A stretch of DNA of 64,000 nucleotides from an uncultured Nonlabens sp. (GTDB taxonomy: Bacteria > Bacteroidota > Bacteroidia > Flavobacteriales > Flavobacteriaceae). The first letter of the stretch is position 1, and every line of letters starts with the position of its first letter. Positions 1 to 7,846 of this stretch are shown here, piece after piece. The stretch lies in the NCBI GenBank assembly GCA_947491755.1, contig CANLKV010000001.1, forward strand, positions 806,001 to 870,000, given 5' to 3'. The position numbers and the translations under genes are program-made. Below the pieces are notes generated by a model that saw nothing but the letters and a program-made list of their open reading frames with translations, was not told the origin of the DNA and made no database searches.

Positions 1-666
1 CATGCCTGCTACAGCACTTATTATTTGCCATACAGATACATCGCTTACTAGGGCAAGCAATATCCACCAGCAACTACTAAATATGATATAACGGCCAGCA
101 GAATATCCAGTGATTTTAATGATGGAAAGACTTGTTTGAGAAGTCCAGCGATTTATCTTATCGGTTAGCAAGTATAGCAATAGGCCAGATATCGTCAGGG
201 CAAGAAGTGCCACGAGTGGATAATGAAATAAAAAGAGCAAACCACAGATACCAGCAACAATTGTGACAAACATTTGGCTCATATTACCTACAAAAACAGC
301 TTTCAACGCTCTTTTTCTCTCATTTTTGGGAAAATACATTCCTTTGACTGCAAATTCTCCTGCTCGCAAGGGTGTCACAAAACTCGCGGCTTGAGCGGCT
401 AGATTATGGATGACGCTTTCGCGAAAGCGAATTAACCTTAGATCCCTAACTAATATTTGCCATTTTTTACTTTCGACCAGCCAGCTTGCTAGACTAATTA
501 AGGGCAGAGCCACCCAGTAAGCATAGGGTATTTTTAGGAGAACATCATGCACCAGTTTCCATTGAAAATCCTCGGATTGTATGTGCCACACTAGATAAAT
601 GATGCAGCAAAGGATCACCAGGATCTTGCCCATCGCCATAAGATATTGCTTAGATTTGTCAGACAT
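1..666 (-). CDS. Flippase-like (lysylphosphatidylglycerol synthase-type) membrane protein, 3' end outside window
   Basis: An open frame of 222 codons runs from an ATG at 666 off the left edge with no stop. The product is strongly hydrophobic with several membrane segments. It contains the pattern AAQAASFVTPLRAGEFAVKG at about residues 93-112, typical of the lysylphosphatidylglycerol synthase TM / UPF0104 flippase-like family, whose members are polytopic inner-membrane proteins; the substrate of this branch is not known. The gene is divergent from ruvC with only 12 bp between the proposed starts. In-frame ATGs at 639 and 633 are alternative starts that would leave a more normal intergenic gap. 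A copy of the palindromic repeat (414-429) is read in frame as RFRES near residue 80. The family call is fairly secure; the function is not. Confidence 0.75.
   Translation of the reverse strand, partial: MSDKSKQYLMAMGKILVILCCIIYLVWHIQSEDFQWKLVHDVLLKIPYAYWVALPLISLASWLVESKKWQILVRDLRLIRFRESVIHNLAAQAASFVTPLRAGEFAVKGMYFPKNERKRALKAVFVGNMSQMFVTIVAGICGLLFLFHYPLVALLALTISGLLLYLLTDKINRWTSQTSLSIIKITGYSAGRYIIFSSCWWILLALVSDVSVWQIISAVAGM
414..429. repeat. Palindromic repeat copy 1 (inside flippase-like gene)
   Basis: Exact 16-bp palindrome CGCTTTCGCGAAAGCG. It is read in the minus-strand gene as RFRES, followed by VIHN. It is one of about 14 copies in the window. Confidence 0.95.
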
Positions 667-678
667 GCGGTACACGGC

Positions 679-1248
679 ATGAAATTACGACAATTGGCAA
701 CAGAACGTATCATTTTAGGAATCGATCCAGGGACTGCAATCATGGGTTTTGGTGTGATAAAGGTCACTGGTAAAACCATGTCTTTTGTACAAATGAACGA
801 GCTGGATATGCGCAAGATTACAGATCCATATGTAAAGTTGCGCAAGATTTTTGAACGTACAATAGAGTTGATCGATACCCACCATCCAGATGAGATTGCT
901 CTAGAGGCTCCTTTTTTTGGTAAAAATGTGCAGTCCATGCTTAAATTAGGTAGAGCACAAGGGGTAGCCATGGCTGCAGGGCTTTCTAGAGATATTCCAG
1001 TAACTGAATATGCACCACGTCGTATCAAGCAATCCATCACAGGCAAAGGGACGGCTAGTAAAGAGCAAGTAGCTTTGATGCTTAAAAGTACTTTAAAATT
1101 AAAAGAGCTGCCCAAAAACCTAGACATGACAGACGGTCTGGCTGCAGCTGTCTGCCATTTTTATTGCAGCAATCGAGTAGAGGTAGGCAAATCCTATTCT
1201 GGATGGGCTGCCTTTGTAAAACAAAACGAAAAAAGAGTTAAAAAGTAA
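679..1248 (+). CDS. ruvC: Crossover junction endodeoxyribonuclease RuvC
   Basis: This is the Holliday junction resolvase, which cuts four-way junctions made mobile by RuvAB during recombinational repair. The product has 189 residues from the ATG at 679. The RNase H-like fold is shown by the first catalytic aspartate in ILGIDPGTAIMGFG (D16), the glutamate in IALEAPFFGKN (E76), and the C-terminal acidic motif MTDGLAAAVCHFY. The frame stays open upstream to a TTG at 646, but that would overlap the divergent gene, and the ATG places the DPGT motif where it usually lies. It stands alone, 76 bp before the next gene on the same strand. Confidence 0.95.
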   Translation: MKLRQLATERIILGIDPGTAIMGFGVIKVTGKTMSFVQMNELDMRKITDPYVKLRKIFERTIELIDTHHPDEIALEAPFFGKNVQSMLKLGRAQGVAMAAGLSRDIPVTEYAPRRIKQSITGKGTASKEQVALMLKSTLKLKELPKNLDMTDGLAAAVCHFYCSNRVEVGKSYSGWAAFVKQNEKRVKK

Positions 1249-1324
1249 CCCCATCTCTTTTTGAATCTTTAGTTTTAAACCATAAGCCTATTTTTTCCGT
1301 AAGCTTCTTTAAAGCTCCCAACCT

Positions 1325-1924
1325 ATGACTAATTGTTTAATAATCTTTACCCGCAATCCAGAATTAGGAAAGGGAAAGCGCAGACTCGCTGCCACACTAG
1401 GTAACGAGAAAGCGCTAGAGATTTATAAATTTTTACTAGACCACACCAGATCCATTACTAGAAATGTATATGCCGTTAAACAAGTGTGGTATTCTGAACA
1501 TGTGCAGGAGCATGATGGCTGGGACCACCTGACTTATGAAAAATATGTACAAAAAGGAGAAGATCTAGGGGCGCGTATGCAATATGCTTTTGAAAAAGCC
1601 CTTAAAAAACACGACAAGGTAATTATTATAGGGTCTGATATGTATGACCTTACCGCTTTAGAAATAGACGACGCTTTTAAACAATTAAATGACCATCAAG
1701 CTATTATAGGGCCGGCGCTTGATGGCGGCTATTACCTCCTAGGCTTTAAAAATAAAATACCCCATGGCATTTTTGAAAATAAAAACTGGGGCACCAGTAC
1801 TGTTCTCGAAAGTACATTAAAAGACTTAAAACATACTGACTATGTCCTGCTAGAAGAGCGCAATGATGTCGATACAGAAGACGATTTAAAAGATCATCCA
1901 GACTTTCAATTACTACTAAACTGA
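1325..1924 (+). CDS. TIGR04282/DUF2064-family glycosyltransferase (arsenosugar-cluster type)
   Basis: A 199-residue protein with an N-terminal nucleotide-sugar-binding motif, IIFTRNPELGKGKRRLA (residues 6-22), and a metal-binding acidic patch at IIGSDMYDL (about residues 101-109), followed by GPALDGGYYLLG. This is the pattern of the DUF2064 / TIGR04282 family of GT-A-like enzymes. The family is named from its co-occurrence with the radical SAM protein ArsS in presumed arsenosugar biosynthesis clusters; the reaction is not established by sequence. It is followed 4 bp later by a purine nucleoside phosphorylase, then DUF547 and a second glycosyltransferase of the sister family, suggesting one transcription unit. 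Family assignment is good, substrate unknown. Confidence 0.85.
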   Translation: MTNCLIIFTRNPELGKGKRRLAATLGNEKALEIYKFLLDHTRSITRNVYAVKQVWYSEHVQEHDGWDHLTYEKYVQKGEDLGARMQYAFEKALKKHDKVIIIGSDMYDLTALEIDDAFKQLNDHQAIIGPALDGGYYLLGFKNKIPHGIFENKNWGTSTVLESTLKDLKHTDYVLLEERNDVDTEDDLKDHPDFQLLLN

Positions 1925-1928
1925 AACC

Positions 1929-2747
1929 ATGCTAAGTAAAAAATTATTAAATAATTCTATCGATTACCTAAAAGAACAAGGCTTTGAAGAACCAGAAATA
2001 GGTATAGTGCTAGGTACCGGCCTAGGACAGCTGGTGGATCACATCACTGATCAAAAGATTGCTCATTACAATAACATTCCCTCTTTTCCTCTTGCCACGG
2101 TAGAGTTTCACACTGGCAAACTTATTTATGGCGAGTTAGCTGGTAAAAAAGTAGTTGTTATGCAGGGTCGATTCCACCTGTATGAGGGGTATGACTTTAT
2201 AGATATCACTTATCCTATACGAGTGATGCATGGTCTAGGGATTAAAAAATTGCTAGTATCAAATGCTGCGGGAGCCGTCAATCTAGAGATGAAAAAAGGC
2301 GATTTAATGCTCATAGAAGATCATATCAATTTGCAAGGCGGTAGCCCACTTGCACTCAAGAACATCGCAGAATTTGGTGATCGTTTTACAGACATGAGTG
2401 CACCCTATGACGCCAGCATGAACGCCACTATAAAAAAACTTGCAGCCACTAATGGGATCGTGTTGCATCAAGGTGTCTATGCTAGTGTGGTAGGCCCACA
2501 ACTGGAAACGCGAGCAGAGTACAGAATGATAAAAATGCTGGGTGCAGATGCCGTAGGTATGAGCACCGTCCCAGAGGTTATCGTGGCAAACCATTTAAAA
2601 TTGCCTGTAAGTGCGATTTCTGTGTTGACAGATGAGTGCGATCCAGACCATCTAGAGCCAGTAAGCGTTACAGATATTATTAATACAGCAAATAAGGCAC
2701 AACCACAACTAGTCACCTTATTTCAAGGGGTCATAGAGTCCCTCTAG
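1929..2747 (+). CDS. Purine-nucleoside phosphorylase
   Basis: A 272-residue protein of the trimeric PNP/MTAP family, which cleaves purine nucleosides with phosphate to a base and (deoxy)ribose-1-phosphate. Visible motifs are GIVLGTGLGQL (phosphate site, residues 25-35), FHTGKLIYGELAGKKVVVMQGRFHLYEGY shortened here to its core QGRFHLYEGY, GPQLETRAEYRM (base/ribose site, about residue 189), and GADAVGMSTVPEVIVANH. Length is normal. It starts 4 bp after the DUF2064 gene, so it is probably translated with it. In this setting it may salvage or release adenine from an S-adenosylmethionine-derived nucleoside, but that role is inferred only from the neighbours. Confidence 0.93.
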   Translation: MLSKKLLNNSIDYLKEQGFEEPEIGIVLGTGLGQLVDHITDQKIAHYNNIPSFPLATVEFHTGKLIYGELAGKKVVVMQGRFHLYEGYDFIDITYPIRVMHGLGIKKLLVSNAAGAVNLEMKKGDLMLIEDHINLQGGSPLALKNIAEFGDRFTDMSAPYDASMNATIKKLAATNGIVLHQGVYASVVGPQLETRAEYRMIKMLGADAVGMSTVPEVIVANHLKLPVSAISVLTDECDPDHLEPVSVTDIINTANKAQPQLVTLFQGVIESL

Positions 2748-2818
2748 CAGGGCAGCACTTGCAGCAAATGACGCTCTCGTGCCCATAGATTATTAATAGC
2801 GTAAAGTGTAGTTGAATG

Positions 2819-2834
2819 CGCTTTCGCGAAAGCG
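2819..2834. repeat. Palindromic repeat copy 2 (at start of DUF547 gene)
   Basis: Exact copy of CGCTTTCGCGAAAGCG, immediately after an ATG at 2816 and 8 bp before the better ATG at 2843. If the upstream ATG is used, the protein begins MRFRESVII. Confidence 0.95.
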
Positions 2835-2842
2835 TAATTATC

Positions 2843-3619
2843 ATGAAACATGTTTTTTATTATGTAGCTCTAGCCTTATCCATTACCTCATGCGTGAGTT
2901 CTGGAAATTTATATTATGAGGTTTTGAAAAAAGGGGAATCTATTGAGACTTCTACCTCGCTACTTGACCATTCTAGTTACAGTGATTTGCTCAGCAAATA
3001 TGTTGATCAGGATGGGCTGGTAGATTATAACGGTTTAAAATCTCAACAATCAGATCTTAAATCCTACCTGGATTATCTATCTAGCCATGCACCGCAGGCT
3101 GATTGGACCACTGGCGAGCAATTTGCCTACTACATCAATCTATACAATGCCGCTACCTTGTATTTGATTATCGACAATAATATTCCAGCAAGCATTAAAG
3201 ATATTGATGGGCCGCTAGGGCAGGTATGGCTCAAGGAGTTTATTAAAATAGAAGAGAACCAGTACTCCCTCGCAGATATTGAGAAAAGTGTCTTGCAAAA
3301 AATGGGTGACCCTAGGATTCATTTTGCGATCAATTGCGCAAGTTATTCTTGTCCTAAATTGCTTACTACTGCCTATACTGGAGAAAATGTGGATTTGCTC
3401 ATGGATAAAGCAGCACGAGAATTTGTAAATAGTTCAAAAAATGATCTGAGCGATCCTAATAACCCAAGGCTGAGTAGTATTTTTAAATTCTACCCTCAAG
3501 ACTTTAAAACAGTTGCGCCATCAATTATTGATTATGTAAATCAATATGCCAATACTAAAATTAACCCAAACGCCACGGTAGAATATAAAGAGTACGACTG
3601 GTCCTTAAATAATCAGTGA
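2843..3619 (+). CDS. DUF547-containing lipoprotein
   Basis: The preferred start at 2843 gives a 258-residue protein with a lipoprotein signal peptide (lipobox LSITSC, Cys17). The upstream ATG at 2816 would add nine residues encoded by the palindromic repeat and spoil the signal. The body shows the DUF547 pattern FAYYINLYNAATLYLIID (about residues 95-112) and HFAINCASYSCPKL (about residues 159-172), with two conserved cysteines in the latter. The DUF547 fold has no agreed activity; members are often near arsS-type genes in Flavobacteriia. It lies between PNP (68-95 bp upstream) and a TIGR04283-type glycosyltransferase. It is probably envelope-anchored. A second, diverged paralogue is at 7847-8578. 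Confidence 0.85.
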   Translation: MKHVFYYVALALSITSCVSSGNLYYEVLKKGESIETSTSLLDHSSYSDLLSKYVDQDGLVDYNGLKSQQSDLKSYLDYLSSHAPQADWTTGEQFAYYINLYNAATLYLIIDNNIPASIKDIDGPLGQVWLKEFIKIEENQYSLADIEKSVLQKMGDPRIHFAINCASYSCPKLLTTAYTGENVDLLMDKAAREFVNSSKNDLSDPNNPRLSSIFKFYPQDFKTVAPSIIDYVNQYANTKINPNATVEYKEYDWSLNNQ

Positions 3620-3660
3620 CTACAAAAACCACAACGGTAGCGACTGCGTACCTTTAGTCT

Positions 3661-4401
3661 ATGTTAAGTATTATAATACCAGTGTTGAATGAGCAGCAAA
3701 GTATCGGCTCGTTGCTTGATTTGCTTTGTGAACGAGCCCACGATCTAGATACCATTGAATTTGTCGTGGTTGATGGTGGGAGTATAGATCATACAATAGG
3801 CGCGGTAGAGCAATTTGCAGCAGTAAACCCCAAAGTAAGTCTAAAGATTATAGAAACATCAAGAGGTCGCGGGCATCAATTGCACGAGGGATCGCGACAA
3901 GCCACACATGACATTTACTATTTTTTACATGCAGACTCGCACCCGCCAAAGGATTATGACTATTTAATTTTTAAAGCAGTAGAATCAGGTAGACCTGCAG
4001 GTTGCTTCCGTATGCGTTTTAGAAGCTCACACCCGTGGTTGATCTTTATAGGTTGGTTCACTCGTTTCTCTTGGAAAGTTTCTCGCGGTGGGGATCAAAG
4101 CCAGTACATCACACGAGAGCTATACAACGCTGTAGGTGGATATAATACTACTGTACCTATTTATGAAGATTATCTGCTTATCAATGAGTTGTACGATAAC
4201 TATTCATATTATGTAATACCATCATGGCTTACAACTAGTGCGCGGCGCTATGAAGAAATAGGAGTGCTGCGATTGCAGTTGTTTTACCTTACCATTTACT
4301 GGAAAAAACGTCAAGGAGCCAGTATACAACAGATTTACGATTATTATCAACAACGGTGTATACCACCAGAAACAAAGGAGTTGCTCAATCAGCAAAATTA
4401 A
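3661..4401 (+). CDS. TIGR04283-family glycosyltransferase (arsenosugar-cluster type)
   Basis: A 246-residue family 2 glycosyltransferase. It opens with LSIIIPVLNEQQSIGSLLDLL (core IIPVLNEQ, residues 4-11), followed by the nucleotide-binding VVVDGGSIDHT (about residues 36-46) and the metal-binding DxD-like FLHADSHPP (about residues 90-98). The cores FRMRFRSSHPW and GGDQSQYITRELYNAVGGY match the TIGR04283 group, named from its pairing with TIGR04282 and ArsS. It ends directly against the convergent HD gene: its stop codon is at 4399-4401 and the neighbour's stop begins at 4402. The acceptor is unknown; arsenosugar synthesis is an inference from family context. Confidence 0.87.
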   Translation: MLSIIIPVLNEQQSIGSLLDLLCERAHDLDTIEFVVVDGGSIDHTIGAVEQFAAVNPKVSLKIIETSRGRGHQLHEGSRQATHDIYYFLHADSHPPKDYDYLIFKAVESGRPAGCFRMRFRSSHPWLIFIGWFTRFSWKVSRGGDQSQYITRELYNAVGGYNTTVPIYEDYLLINELYDNYSYYVIPSWLTTSARRYEEIGVLRLQLFYLTIYWKKRQGASIQQIYDYYQQRCIPPETKELLNQQN

Positions 4402-5055
4402 CTAGCGGTCTCCAGCCCATTCTGCATAGAATTGTTCTAGATACTGCTGCATGAAGTCATGACGCTGTTGTGCCAGTTTTTTACCACTCGTGGTATTCAT
4501 TAGGTCTTTTAATAGGAGCAGTTTTTCATAAAAATGATTGATGGTTGGAGCTGTACTATTTTTATAGGCTTCCTTATCCATGTGTAAATCTGGAGCAATA
4601 CTGGGATCATAAATAGCCCTGTTTTTAAATCCGCCATAATTAAAGGTGCGAGCGATCCCTATAGCGCCTATAGCATCTAGCCGGTCTGCATCTTGCACAA
4701 TATCTAGTTCTAGACTTTTAAAGTGTTGTTTTTCTTTTCCACCTTTGAAGGATATATTTTTAATGATCTGCAGGACATGATCTACTACCATGGGCTCTAC
4801 TTTTTGATAATTTAAAAATTCTAGAGCCACACGAGGCCCGATAGATTCATCGCCGTGGTGAAATTTTGAGTCTGCGATATCGTGCAATAGAGCGCCTAAT
4901 TCTACTACCAGTAGATTTGCTTTTTTCTCATGACTAGCGATTAGCTTTGCGTTTTCCCACACCCTTTCTATGTGAAACCAATCGTGACCACCCTCGGCAT
5001 TTTTAAGTCTTTCCTGTACAAAATTAATGGTGTGCTTTAGGATTGTTTGCTCCAT
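4402..5055 (-). CDS. HD-domain phosphohydrolase
   Basis: A 217-residue protein of the HD superfamily, similar in plan to YedJ-like hydrolases. Metal ligands are seen in GHDWFHIERVW (residues 18-28), in LGALLHDIADSKFH (HD pair at about residues 57-58), and in DIVQDADRLDAIGAIGIAR (about residues 115-133, conserved aspartate). Proteins of this type hydrolyse phosphate esters of nucleotides or related small molecules; the exact substrate cannot be read from sequence. It is the last gene of a minus-strand group, 88 bp after the M1 peptidase, and is convergent with the glycosyltransferase gene without any spacer. Confidence 0.88.
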   Translation of the reverse strand: MEQTILKHTINFVQERLKNAEGGHDWFHIERVWENAKLIASHEKKANLLVVELGALLHDIADSKFHHGDESIGPRVALEFLNYQKVEPMVVDHVLQIIKNISFKGGKEKQHFKSLELDIVQDADRLDAIGAIGIARTFNYGGFKNRAIYDPSIAPDLHMDKEAYKNSTAPTINHFYEKLLLLKDLMNTTSGKKLAQQRHDFMQQYLEQFYAEWAGDR

Positions 5056-5143
5056 AGATATTATTTCATAGTACGCTCAAGACTCGGCGTAATTTTGATC
5101 ATATAAAAACATTCTCAAGAATTGATCAATGTTTTATTTTTTG

Positions 5144-6784
5144 CTATAAGAACCGGTGATCGATGTAATAATCCTGATCAACAATAATTGTAGATTTTTT
5201 ATTTGCAGGTGATAATGTTTGAAATTCCTGAGTAGGCGTTATTCTGTAATTTTTACCATCTATTTTAACCTCTACAGGCATATTAAAGTCATCCACTACG
5301 TTTGTCCAGCGGTAACGTATTTGATCCTTATTCTTTTCAAACTCCAGCACGGGTACTCGCGTATCTCTCAGGTATTGATCAAAGACTTTGCTTAAATCAA
5401 TATTACTTTTTTCCGATATATAATCTTCTATTTGTTTTGTAGTCACTGTTTGATGGTAAAAGTCTTTATTGAGACCTCTTAAGATCTGGCGCCATTGCTC
5501 ATCATCATTGACTAACTGTCGTATGGTATGCAACAAGTTTGCTCCCTTGTAATACATGTCGCCAGACCCCTCGCTATTGACATTGTAATCACCGATTATA
5601 GGCTTATTGTTTCTTATGCTTCTTCTCATACCTATAACATAATCTGCGCTGGCTTGTTTGCCGTAATAATAGTCGACAAACAGATTTTCCGAGTAGGTGG
5701 TAAAACTTTCGTGTATCCACATATCTGCGATATCTACATTTGTAATGTTATTTGCAAACCATTCATGGCCAGCCTCGTGGATGATGATATAGTCAAATTT
5801 CATACCCCAGCCACTGCCTGATAGGTCGTTACCTAGATAACCTTTCAAATATTTATTGCCGTACGTTACAGAACTTTGATGTTCCATTCCCAGATAGGGG
5901 ACTTCTACCAGTTTGAAGCTGTCCTCATAAAATGGATAAGGGCCAAACCAGTGTTCAAAAGCCTTCATCATTTTAGGAGCATCTTTAAAATGTTCTTTGG
6001 CTTTGTCTAGATTGTATTCGAGTACATAATAATCCATATCTAGATCTCCTGCCTCGCCAGGATATACTTCAGAAAAGTTTGCGTATTTGGCAATGTTGAT
6101 ATTTACCCCATAATTATTTATAGGATTGTTGACAAACCAGTGATAAGTAGTCGTGCCATCAGTTAGAGGCTCCACTTTTTTAAGACGTCCGTTTGAAACA
6201 TTCATAAGTTCACTAGGCACATTTATACGTATTGCCATGCTATCAACTTCCTGGTACATGTGGTCTTTATTAGGCCACCACACACTAGCACCCAGCCCCT
6301 GGTTTGAGGTGGCGATAAATGGGTTTCCATTTTTATCTTTTTCCCAAGAGAAACCACCGTCCCAAGGCGCCCGACGTGCCTCTCGAGGATTTCCTATATA
6401 ATATACTGTAATTGTATTGATCGCTCCAGGAACTTGTTTTTTAGTAAGATGTACAAAATGCGCATTCCCTTCCGTGGTAAATTCTAGTGCTTTTTCATCT
6501 TGCTCTATACGCACAATCTTCATAGGTGATTGCAAATCAATTTGAAGGGTAGTGTACGGCTGTAATACTTTATAATCGATTCTATTAAAGCCAGAAATGA
6601 ACTTCTTCTCTGGTTCTACTTTCACATTTAAATCGTAGTAAACTAAATCCCACCAGGCTCTCTCTGGAGTGATCGAGCCACGCAAGCTATCCTGACGGGT
6701 ATAGCTTTGTTTATTTGATAATACTTGTGCTACAACACCAGTACTAGTTGCAATTAATATAATAAAGGCAATAATTGTTCTCAT
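5144..6784 (-). CDS. M1-family zinc metallopeptidase (aminopeptidase-like)
   Basis: A 546-residue secreted protein with an N-terminal signal peptide (hydrophobic residues 3-19, then VAQ). The gluzincin site is complete: HEAGH at residues 336-340 with the third zinc ligand E359 in WIHESFTTY, at the spacing expected for M1 enzymes. The substrate-binding GxMEN loop appears as the variant GMEHQSS. The length is short for M1 aminopeptidases because the C-terminal helical domain is missing, as in many Bacteroidota periplasmic members. It lies 15 bp downstream of the GH113-like gene on the same strand, so co-transcription is likely. It probably trims peptides in the periplasm or at the surface; specificity is unknown. 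Confidence 0.92.
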   Translation of the reverse strand: MRTIIAFIILIATSTGVVAQVLSNKQSYTRQDSLRGSITPERAWWDLVYYDLNVKVEPEKKFISGFNRIDYKVLQPYTTLQIDLQSPMKIVRIEQDEKALEFTTEGNAHFVHLTKKQVPGAINTITVYYIGNPREARRAPWDGGFSWEKDKNGNPFIATSNQGLGASVWWPNKDHMYQEVDSMAIRINVPSELMNVSNGRLKKVEPLTDGTTTYHWFVNNPINNYGVNINIAKYANFSEVYPGEAGDLDMDYYVLEYNLDKAKEHFKDAPKMMKAFEHWFGPYPFYEDSFKLVEVPYLGMEHQSSVTYGNKYLKGYLGNDLSGSGWGMKFDYIIIHEAGHEWFANNITNVDIADMWIHESFTTYSENLFVDYYYGKQASADYVIGMRRSIRNNKPIIGDYNVNSEGSGDMYYKGANLLHTIRQLVNDDEQWRQILRGLNKDFYHQTVTTKQIEDYISEKSNIDLSKVFDQYLRDTRVPVLEFEKNKDQIRYRWTNVVDDFNMPVEVKIDGKNYRITPTQEFQTLSPANKKSTIIVDQDYYIDHRFL

Positions 6785-6799
6785 AAGAAGTAATTCTAT

Positions 6800-7843
6800 T
6801 TAATTTTTTACAGAGAAATCATTTGAATAGACATCTGTTACCAGCTGGGCAGCTTTCTTTTCCTGTGGGGTAAATCGTTTCTCAAAACCGTGGCGACTAG
6901 GCTCTGCATGATGTTTCCATAAAAAACCGCCTGCAAACCATTCTTGATTCCATATCAATTCATATTGTGCTTTTAATAAATTGTACTGTGCCGCTTCATT
7001 AACTGCTCTTTCATCGCCTGCGTTTTGCCAGGGCTCCTTGCCTGCATAATCGGCACTTACATATCCGTATTCTGTAAACAAAATCTTCTTTTCGTAACGG
7101 TTGGAAATTTGCTGTAAATCACGGGCCCACTTTTCCCAACCAGATTTGATTTGTGATATTTGTGGTGTTTTCTCATTGCTTACAGGGAAATAGGCGTCGA
7201 CTCCTATAAAATCCATTTGTTTCCAGAAGGTGACATCTGGATAGCTATCCCAGTTTGCGGCATATGTTAGAGGCCCTTTATAAATGGCTTTTATTTTTAT
7301 TATCAATTGATCCCAGTAAGCTGGCCTTGCTTTTACAAAAGATTCTAACTCTGTACCAATGCAAAACAAATCACTATTTGTTTCTTGTGCGACTTGTGCA
7401 AAGGACAAAATGAATTGCTCATAACTATTTTCTAAAATTTTCCACTCTTCATCGTTCTTTAAATCAATCGTACCCGTATAAATCCCTCGTCCAATCCACA
7501 ACTGTGGTTTGAGCATAACCTTGAGTCCAGCCTGTTTAAACTTTTTGATACTTTGCCTAGTTCCCTGTACGCGCTCCCCATACCACTGGCGATCACTGTT
7601 GTGTAACACCTCTGGATTCTCTAGTCCACGTATAAAACCATAAGGATGTACTGCCACATGGGTAGCATTGTAGTCAATAAGTGGTTGTACCATAGCATCA
7701 GTCATGGCGCTGCGAGTAGCCACAAATGAAATACCTTTAATTATTGATTGTGGGGGCTGTCCTTTTACTGTGCATGATATAAGTAACACAAACAGTAGTG
7801 CATTGCACGATACAATTTTTAACTCTTGCACGCCCACCTTCAT
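6800..7843 (-). CDS. GH113-like TIM-barrel glycoside hydrolase lipoprotein
   Basis: A 347-residue protein with a lipoprotein signal (LLISC, Cys24). The TIM-barrel part shows IKGISFVATRS at the start, then LKVMLKPQLWI, FCIGTELESFVKAR (probable acid/base glutamate), MDFIGVDAYFPVS and ILFTEYGYVS (probable nucleophile glutamate), the arrangement of GH113 beta-mannanase-like proteins. Both catalytic-type glutamates are present, so it is likely active on a polysaccharide or glycoconjugate. Mannan specificity is a family guess and no mannan-utilisation genes are adjacent. It sits 3 bp after the DUF547 gene and 15 bp before the M1 peptidase, so the three are very probably one operon of envelope proteins. 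Confidence 0.82.
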   Translation of the reverse strand: MKVGVQELKIVSCNALLFVLLISCTVKGQPPQSIIKGISFVATRSAMTDAMVQPLIDYNATHVAVHPYGFIRGLENPEVLHNSDRQWYGERVQGTRQSIKKFKQAGLKVMLKPQLWIGRGIYTGTIDLKNDEEWKILENSYEQFILSFAQVAQETNSDLFCIGTELESFVKARPAYWDQLIIKIKAIYKGPLTYAANWDSYPDVTFWKQMDFIGVDAYFPVSNEKTPQISQIKSGWEKWARDLQQISNRYEKKILFTEYGYVSADYAGKEPWQNAGDERAVNEAAQYNLLKAQYELIWNQEWFAGGFLWKHHAEPSRHGFEKRFTPQEKKAAQLVTDVYSNDFSVKN

Positions 7844-7846
7844 CGG

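Noticed and set aside
615-1127. 170-codon minus-strand open frame over ruvC
   Set aside because: It is antisense to a clear RuvC with all catalytic motifs and has no family resemblance.
5090-5097. TAATTTTG on the plus strand as a promoter
   Set aside because: It would drive antisense RNA into the M1 peptidase gene and lacks a -33 TTG; likely chance.
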